A stretch of DNA of 46,664 nt from an uncultured Amaricoccus sp. (GTDB lineage: Bacteria > Pseudomonadota > Alphaproteobacteria > Rhodobacterales > Rhodobacteraceae), in assembly GCF_937891315.1 (NCBI RefSeq), contig NZ_CALAGI010000023.1, positions 1-46,664 on the forward strand, in the 5' to 3' direction. The notes under the pieces are model-generated. The model did no database searches and was not told the origin of the DNA. It saw only the letters and a list, made by a program, of their open reading frames with translations. This document shows, piece by piece, positions 41,526-46,664 of this stretch (positions within the stretch are counted from its first letter, which is position 1; each line of letters begins with the position of its first letter). The translations under genes and the position numbers were made by a program.

Positions 41526-42833
41526 ATGGCACAGCTCGCCGTCCCTGACTATCCCGACCGCTACCAACTTTCGAACGAGCTCCATGCCCGGCCTTTTCCC
41601 GAGCTCACCGCCCCTTGCCGCGCCGCGCATCTCGCGATCAAGCAGCCGAAAGACGCGGCCGACCGCGACCGCGGGCTCGATTTCGCCCATCTCGTCGCGC
41701 TGCTCGATCGCTATGGCGCGCCGCATCCGGCGCCGGGCGCGAGCCACTATTCGGGGCCCCTCGGCCGCGGCTTCCTGAAATGGGAGATGCATACCGAGTT
41801 CGTCACCTACACGATCTTCGCCGATGGCGTGTCCGACCGCCCGTTCTCCGGTGAGGTGTTCTCGCTGTTTCCCGCCGACTGGCTGGCCGAGGCCCCGGGG
41901 CTTGTCGTTACCTCCTGCCTCGTCCGGGTCGAGGTGGCTGGGCCGGAGCTCGAGGAGCGGCTGGCGCGCGAGGTTCTGTCCTGGTTCGTGCCGGAAAGCC
42001 TCGCCATCAGCAAGGTGGTCGATGGAGAAGCGGTGGTCGCCGCCGATTTCCGCATTGACGAGAACGGCCATTGCCGCATGGCCGCGTTCGTCCGGCCCGG
42101 CATCGGCGCCCGCCGGCTTGGCCGGATCGTCCAGCGTCTGCTGGAGATCGAGACCTACAAGAGCATGGCGCTGCTGACCCTGCCGACCGCGCGCGGCGTC
42201 GCAACCTCGGTCGCCCGGCTCGACGGAGAACTCAGCGGCGTCGTGGCCGCCATGGCCGAGGGCGGCGGGCAGGAGAGCCGCACGCTCGACCAGCTGCTGC
42301 GCATGGCGGCCGAGATCGCCCATCTCTCGACCACCTCCGCCTTCCGCTTCGGCGCGGCCGGCGCCTATGAGGCGATCGTCAACCAGCGGGTCGAGGTGTT
42401 GCGCGAGGAACGGATCGGTGGCCGCCAGATCTTCGCCGAATTCATGACCCGCCGCTTCGACCCGGCGATGCGCACCTGCCGCTCCGCCCGCGAGCGGCTG
42501 GAGGAGCTGTCGAGCCGTGCCGAGCGGGCGGCGAACCTGTTGCGGACCCGGGTCGATGTCGCGAACCAGCAACAGAATACCGAGGTGCTGCGCCAGATGT
42601 CCGCTCGCGCCGCCACGCAGCTGCGCCTGCAGGAGACGGTCGAGGGCCTTTCGGTGGTGGCGATCAGCTATTACGCCGTCTCGCTCGGCACCTATCTGCT
42701 CGGGCCGCTGGTCGAGCCGGTCGGCATCGACAAGGCCCATCTCTCGGCGCTGCTCGTCATCCCCGCGGCGCTCGCCGTCTGGCTCATGGTCCGCCGCGTC
42801 CGCGCCCGCCTCGGCCATGGCGCGCCCCAGTGA
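41526..42833 (+). CDS. DUF3422-family membrane-associated protein
   Basis: 435 aa. The N-terminus (RYQLSNELHARPFPEL, then FEFVTYTIF-like LKWEMHTEFVTYTIF) is the hallmark of DUF3422. A helical middle (TCRSARERLEELSSRAERA onward) is followed by two C-terminal transmembrane segments (LSVVAISYYAVSLGTYLLG and LSALLVIPAALAVWLMV). The function of the family is unknown. It stands alone, with strong hairpins downstream. Confidence 0.87.
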   Translation: MAQLAVPDYPDRYQLSNELHARPFPELTAPCRAAHLAIKQPKDAADRDRGLDFAHLVALLDRYGAPHPAPGASHYSGPLGRGFLKWEMHTEFVTYTIFADGVSDRPFSGEVFSLFPADWLAEAPGLVVTSCLVRVEVAGPELEERLAREVLSWFVPESLAISKVVDGEAVVAADFRIDENGHCRMAAFVRPGIGARRLGRIVQRLLEIETYKSMALLTLPTARGVATSVARLDGELSGVVAAMAEGGGQESRTLDQLLRMAAEIAHLSTTSAFRFGAAGAYEAIVNQRVEVLREERIGGRQIFAEFMTRRFDPAMRTCRSARERLEELSSRAERAANLLRTRVDVANQQQNTEVLRQMSARAATQLRLQETVEGLSVVAISYYAVSLGTYLLGPLVEPVGIDKAHLSALLVIPAALAVWLMVRRVRARLGHGAPQ

Positions 42834-42841
42834 AGGGGGCT

Positions 42842-42920
42842 CCCGCGGGCTCCGCCCTTGGGCCCGGCGGCCGCTCCCGCGGCCGCGACAGGAGCGGCCC
42901 GTTGGCCGCGGTCCTTTTTT
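42842..42920 (+). terminator. Tandem hairpins ending in T6 after the DUF3422 gene
   Basis: CCCGCGGG (42842-42849) is a palindrome; GCGGCCGC-TCCC-GCGGCCGC (42867-42886) and GCGGCC-CGTT-GGCCGC (42894-42909) are perfect stems. GGTCC and T6 follow the last. The final unit is a good Rho-independent terminator. The remaining 360 bp up to 43280 hold no gene I can support. Confidence 0.65.
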
Positions 42921-43280
42921 CTCCCCGCCTGTTGGCGGGGCCCCTCGTCCTGCCCGATAGGAATTCTGCCAATATGAAACTGGAAGAAGCCGAGGGGGCG
43001 GCGTGGTCCCGCGGGGCTTCCGGCGCACTGGAGGGCTGAGCCCCGGGTCAGCGAAGGGGCGCCAGGGGCTCGACGCGGTGCGAGTTATGGCACCGACGTT
43101 GGCATTGGCACCCGCCGGCGCGGCGCATCCAGCGTGACGGCGCGCGGGACGGGTTGCTTCGGGGCGTGATCCGGGTGACAGAAGGGGGGAAACGCAAGGC
43201 GCGCCGAGGCCAATGACACCGATCCGCCGTTCCGGTTCCGCGCGGCCATGCCGCCGCCCGGCGTCGCCCGCGGGGCGGCG

Positions 43281-44654
43281 ATGAGAGCCGCCGGTCCGGA
43301 GGATGTCGCGGCGGGCGGCGGACAGCGCGGCGTCCGGAGCTGGATGCTGTTCGACTGGGCGAACCAGCCGTTCCAGACCCTGATCCTCACCTTCGTCTTC
43401 GCACCCTATTTCGCCGCCGGGGTGATCGGCGATCCGGTGCGCGGCCAGGCGGTCTGGGGCACCGCCTCGGCCGTCGCCGGCCTCGCGGTGGCGCTGCTCG
43501 CGCCGGTGCTCGGCGCGGTCGCCGACCGGACCGGGGCGCGCAAGCCCTGGATCCTCGCCTTCTCCCTGCCTTACATCCTCGGCTGCCTCGGGCTCTGGCT
43601 CGCGGCGCCGGACACGCCGCGTCTCGACCTTGTCCTCCTCGCCTTCGGGCTCGCCTTCGTCGGTTCGGAATTCACCATCCAGTTCACCAACGCCATGTTG
43701 CCCGACCTCGGGCCGCGCGCCGAGCTCGGGCGGATCTCGGGCTCGGGCTGGGCGCTCGGCTATGTCGGCGGGCTCGTCTCGCTGCTGCTCGTGCTGGCCC
43801 TCCTCGTGCCGGCGCCGGGCAGCGCGCGGACGCTGATCGGCATCGCGCCGGTCCTCGGCCTCGATCCCGCGCTCGGCGAACCGGCGCGCGCGACCGGGCC
43901 GCTCAGCGCGCTCTGGTATCTCCTCTTCGCCTGGCCGCTCTTTCTCTTCACCCCGGACACAGCCCGGCGGGGCAGGCTGGCCGGCGCGGTGCGCGGCGGG
44001 CTGAGCGATCTCGTCAAGGCGCTGCGCGGCCTCGGATCGCACCGCAGCCTCGCGGCCTATCTCCTCGCCTCCATGATCTATCGCGACGCATTGGCCGCGC
44101 TCTTCACCTTCGGGGGCATCTACGCGGCGGGGGTGCTCGGCTGGGGCGCGTTCCAGCTCGGCGTCTTCGGCATCGCCGCCGCCGGGGCCGGCGCGCTCGG
44201 CGCCTGGATCGGCGGCCGCGCGGACCGGGCGCTGGGACCGAAGCCGGTGATCGTCGTGACGATCTGGCTCTTGATCCTCGTCTGTCTCATCGTGCTCGGC
44301 ACCGCGCCGGGACAGGCGGCCTTCCTGCCTGTCCCGGTCGGGTCGAAGGCCCCCGACCTCACCTTCTTCTTCGCCGGCGCCCTCCTTGGCGCGGCGGCGG
44401 GCGCGCTGCAGGCGGCGTCGCGCACGCTCCTCGTCCATCAGGCGGAGGGGCGGATCGACGGCGCCCAGGCGTTCGGCCTCTTCGCGCTGTCGGGACGCGC
44501 GACCGCCTTCCTCGGACCGGCGATGATCGCGGCGGTGACGGCCGCGACCGGGTCGCAACGATTGGGCGTCAGTCCCATCCTCCTGCTCTTCGTGATTGGA
44601 CTTGGACTGCTGACGTGGGTCAAAACCGGCGAATCGACAACGGAGAGCGCATGA
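43281..44654 (+). CDS. MFS transporter of the UMF1/Atg22-like family
   Basis: 457 aa from ATG 43281, which has GGGGCGG just upstream; ATG 43248 lacks this. RSWMLFDWANQPFQTLILTF at the start is typical of UMF1 permeases (WANQPF is the key part). About 12 transmembrane segments follow. The substrate of bacterial members is unknown. It overlaps the murein endopeptidase gene by ATGA, which suggests a cell-wall-related cargo, but this is inference. Confidence 0.88.
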   Translation: MRAAGPEDVAAGGGQRGVRSWMLFDWANQPFQTLILTFVFAPYFAAGVIGDPVRGQAVWGTASAVAGLAVALLAPVLGAVADRTGARKPWILAFSLPYILGCLGLWLAAPDTPRLDLVLLAFGLAFVGSEFTIQFTNAMLPDLGPRAELGRISGSGWALGYVGGLVSLLLVLALLVPAPGSARTLIGIAPVLGLDPALGEPARATGPLSALWYLLFAWPLFLFTPDTARRGRLAGAVRGGLSDLVKALRGLGSHRSLAAYLLASMIYRDALAALFTFGGIYAAGVLGWGAFQLGVFGIAAAGAGALGAWIGGRADRALGPKPVIVVTIWLLILVCLIVLGTAPGQAAFLPVPVGSKAPDLTFFFAGALLGAAAGALQAASRTLLVHQAEGRIDGAQAFGLFALSGRATAFLGPAMIAAVTAATGSQRLGVSPILLLFVIGLGLLTWVKTGESTTESA

Positions 44655-45544
44655 CCCGACGCCGGACCGGAGCCTTTCGCCTGCCCGCGCTGGTCGCGGC
44701 GGCGCTGATCGTCCTGCCGTTTCTCGTCGCCCTGTCCGGCGGCGCGGCGGCGGCGCGGACGGCCAAGGCGCTCTTCGCCGCGAAGGAGGCGCCGACGACG
44801 GGGCCGAGCGCCCCGATCGGCCAGAATGCCCGCGGCTGCCTCGCCGGCGGGACGCAACTGCCCGAGAGCGGCCCGACCTGGCAGGCGATGCGGCTGTCGC
44901 GCAATCATCACTGGGGCGATCCGGTCACCATCGATTTCATCGAGCGGCTGAGCCGCGAGGCCGTCCGGGTCGGCTGGAAGGGCCTCTATGTCGGCGACAT
45001 CGCCCAGGCGCGCGGCGGGCCGGTGGGCGGCCATACCTCGCACCAGACCGGGCTCGACGTCGATATCTGGCTGCTGCCGCCGCCCAGGCTCAATCTCTCG
45101 CGGGCCGAACGCGAGAAGATTTCGGCCAACAACGTGCGCGCCGCCGACCAGCGCGGGGTCAATGCCAACTGGACGCCGGCCCATGCCGCGCTGATGCGCG
45201 CCGCCGCCCGCGATCCGGCGGTGGAGCGGATCTTCATCACCCCGCCGGCCAAGCTCGCCATGTGTGCCAGCACGCCGGCGAACGACCGGGCCTGGCTGCG
45301 CAAGGTGCGGCCCTGGTGGGGGCACAACGATCATATGCATGTGCGGCTGAACTGTCCGAAAGGCGCGACGGCCTGCGTGTCCCCCGCGCCGCTGCCCGCG
45401 GGTGACGGCTGCGCCGAAGCGGTGTGGTGGGTGACCGAGGCGCTTGAGCCACCGGATCCGAACGCGCCGAAGCCGCCGCCGAAGCCGCCGCTGACGCTGG
45501 GCGACCTTCCCCCCGCCTGCGCCCGCGTGCTGAGCGCGCCATAG
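44651..45544 (+). CDS. mepA: Penicillin-insensitive murein endopeptidase
   Basis: 297 aa from ATG 44651, overlapping the MFS stop. A signal peptide (LVAAALIVLPFLVALSGGAA) precedes the catalytic domain. The zinc residues lie in GGHTSHQTGLDVDIW and WWGHNDHMHVRL, and the RNHHWGDP and SANNVRAADQRGVN segments are typical of MepA. It cuts D-Ala-meso-DAP cross-links in peptidoglycan. The C-terminus is Pro-rich (PDPNAPKPPPKPP), probably a flexible tail. The 96-bp repeat copy B begins at its stop codon. Confidence 0.93.
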   Translation: MTRRRTGAFRLPALVAAALIVLPFLVALSGGAAAARTAKALFAAKEAPTTGPSAPIGQNARGCLAGGTQLPESGPTWQAMRLSRNHHWGDPVTIDFIERLSREAVRVGWKGLYVGDIAQARGGPVGGHTSHQTGLDVDIWLLPPPRLNLSRAEREKISANNVRAADQRGVNANWTPAHAALMRAAARDPAVERIFITPPAKLAMCASTPANDRAWLRKVRPWWGHNDHMHVRLNCPKGATACVSPAPLPAGDGCAEAVWWVTEALEPPDPNAPKPPPKPPLTLGDLPPACARVLSAP

Positions 45545-45639
45545 AGCAACATCCAACCCGACAGGATCGCATGGTGGTCAGGATATCGCGGCGAATCAAC
45601 ATGCTGGAACGGACGGCCCGGTTTCGCGGGGACGGCTTT
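45544..45639 (+). repeat. 96-bp dispersed repeat, copy B
   Basis: Gap-free partner of 15039-15134 (81% identity by hand). The CCCG-GTTTCG-CGGG stem near its end is followed by ACGG and T5, like a terminator. It starts at the mepA stop and ends 47 bp before the next gene. Confidence 0.8.
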
Positions 45640-45686
45640 TTCTCCGGTGCCTTGACCCCGATCCTTGTTCCTTTGACCGGTGTGAC

Positions 45687-46565
45687 ATGCGTCTAGCGAG
45701 TTTTCTTCTCTGCCTCTTCTGGTGCGCCGCCGCGCAGGCGAGCGATTTTCGCCTGATCAAGGATGCGACCGTCGTCTGGTCCGATGGCGACATCCGCTTC
45801 GGCGGTCTCTCGGGCTTCGATCTGAGCGACGACGGCCGGAGCCTGCTGGCGATCGGCGACCGCGGCGTCTGGGTGACGGCGCGGCTCGAGCGCGACGGCG
45901 AACATCTCGAACGGGCGCGGACCACCGGCATCGGCCCGCTGCTCGGCGTCGGCGGCCAGCCGCTCGGCGACGGCGAGACCGACGCGGAGGGGCTGGCCGT
46001 CGATGCCGAAGGTCGCGTCTATGTCTCCTTCGAGGGGTTTCACCGCGTCCGCCGCTACGATCCGATCAGCGGGCCGGCGACGCGGATCCCGGGCTTTCCG
46101 GCGATGAAGCGGTTCCGTGGCAATACCGGGCTCGAATCGCTCGCCATCGATGCGAAGGACGAGCTCTATGCGATCCCGGAATTTGTCTATAGTCCCAAGG
46201 GCAAGGCGCCCGTCTTCCGGTTTCGCAACGGCGAATGGGAAAACCCGTACGACATCCAGCGGCGCGACGGCTTCTACGAGACCGACGCCGACTTCGGACC
46301 GGACGGCAAGCTCTATCTGCTGGAGCGCAAGTTCAAATGGCTCGGCGGCTTCCAGACCCGGCTGCGCCGCTTCACGCTGAGCGACGACAGGATCCTGAAC
46401 GAGGAAACGCTGCTCACCACCCAGTTCGGCGATCTCGACAATATGGAAGGCCTGTCGGTCTGGCGCGACGCCCGGGGCGACACCCGGGTGACGATGCTGT
46501 CGGACGACAATTTCTTTCCGCTGCAGCGGACGATGCTCGTGGAATTCACCGTCAAGGACGGCTGA
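45687..46565 (+). CDS. Esterase-like phytase-family secreted protein
   Basis: 292 aa. A signal peptide (MRLASFLLCLFWCAAAQA) is followed by a beta-propeller-like domain with GGLSGFDLSDDGRSLLAIGD, then DAEGLAVDAEGRVYVSFEG and GNTGLESLAIDAKDELY, the repeating pattern of the 'esterase-like activity of phytase' family. It would act in the periplasm. The substrate is unknown. The ribosome site is weak (GGTGTG). Confidence 0.85.
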   Translation: MRLASFLLCLFWCAAAQASDFRLIKDATVVWSDGDIRFGGLSGFDLSDDGRSLLAIGDRGVWVTARLERDGEHLERARTTGIGPLLGVGGQPLGDGETDAEGLAVDAEGRVYVSFEGFHRVRRYDPISGPATRIPGFPAMKRFRGNTGLESLAIDAKDELYAIPEFVYSPKGKAPVFRFRNGEWENPYDIQRRDGFYETDADFGPDGKLYLLERKFKWLGGFQTRLRRFTLSDDRILNEETLLTTQFGDLDNMEGLSVWRDARGDTRVTMLSDDNFFPLQRTMLVEFTVKDG

Positions 46566-46570
46566 TACCA

Positions 46571-46643
46571 GATCCGCTTGATTGGTTCGGATCGAGATGT
46601 TTCCGCGGGCCGCCCTTAGGGGGCGCCAGTGGCGCGCCCGCGG
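46571..46643 (+). terminator. Nested inverted repeats after the last gene
   Basis: GATCCG (46571-46576) pairs with CGGATC (46588-46593). Further on, CCGCGGGC (46603-46610) pairs with GCCCGCGG (46636-46643), enclosing GCGCC-AGT-GGCGC (46623-46635). It starts 6 bp after the stop codon and is probably a transcription end structure. Confidence 0.45.
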
Positions 46644-46664
46644 TCCGCGCGCCCGGAGCAAGCT

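Noticed and set aside
42830..43039. Plus-strand 69-codon frame after the DUF3422 gene
   Set aside because: It runs through the terminator hairpins and is Gly/Arg-rich; not a plausible protein.
43085..43249. 54-codon minus-strand frame upstream of the MFS gene
   Set aside because: No ribosome site or recognisable motif, with Pro/Arg-rich composition.
41409..44558. 1049-codon open frame opposite DUF3422 and MFS genes
   Set aside because: A shadow frame crossing two real genes and the hairpin spacer, with biased composition.

Overview
The window looks like chromosomal DNA of a high-G+C alphaproteobacterium, most likely a member of the Rhodobacteraceae. G+C is roughly two thirds, judged by eye. 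The evidence is family content and gene order: a PetP/PetR regulator pair, an SDHAF4-type DUF1674 protein, the htpX-rsmB-heparinase-purH-lspA-DUF3035-mutL-rmuC run, a ligase-type metallo-beta-lactamase exonuclease, RTX repeats and a tauABC-type transporter. I see about 43 protein genes, one tRNA and one clear pseudogene. There is no rRNA, CRISPR array, transposase or phage gene.

Layout. 1-2443 (minus): comF, grxC, a nitrilase-family amidase and a MarR regulator, closely packed. 2490-4425 (plus): a methyltransferase-like protein and ferrochelatase. 4473-7443 (minus): a small conserved protein, then a PPIase/argJ/mutT operon. 7708-11077 (plus): secA and an HD-domain hydrolase. 11085-11309 holds a frameshifted remnant of pcaH beside tRNA-Leu(CAA). 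11873-14660 (minus): a taurine/sulfonate-type ABC operon with a possible leader peptide. 15139-16394 (minus): petP-petR, divergent from ilvE (16598, plus) across a shared promoter/operator. 17507-22367 (minus): a four-gene ABC importer followed by a pyruvyltransferase-like gene. 22794-23342 (minus): a lipoprotein. 23647-28913 (plus): an RND efflux pair and a DNA exonuclease. 29026-30416: a small GIY-YIG protein convergent with a glycosyltransferase-like protein and the DUF1674 protein. 30489-40309 (plus): the long housekeeping run from htpX to rmuC. 40333-41199 (minus): an RTX protein with a low-G+C N-terminus. 41526-46565 (plus): a DUF3422 protein, an MFS transporter coupled to a murein endopeptidase, and a phytase/esterase-like secreted protein.

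Most genes are housekeeping or transport genes in tightly coupled operons; 4-bp stop/start overlaps are common. The less expected signals lie between genes. They are a 96-bp repeat present twice about 30 kb apart (81% identical, no gaps), an inverted repeat that exactly fills the spacer of the predicted petP promoter, a TetR-type operator upstream of the RND pump with no regulator gene nearby, the decayed pcaH fragment, and several nested hairpins. I found no obviously new multi-gene system. The 96-bp repeat and the petP/ilvE switch are the best leads.
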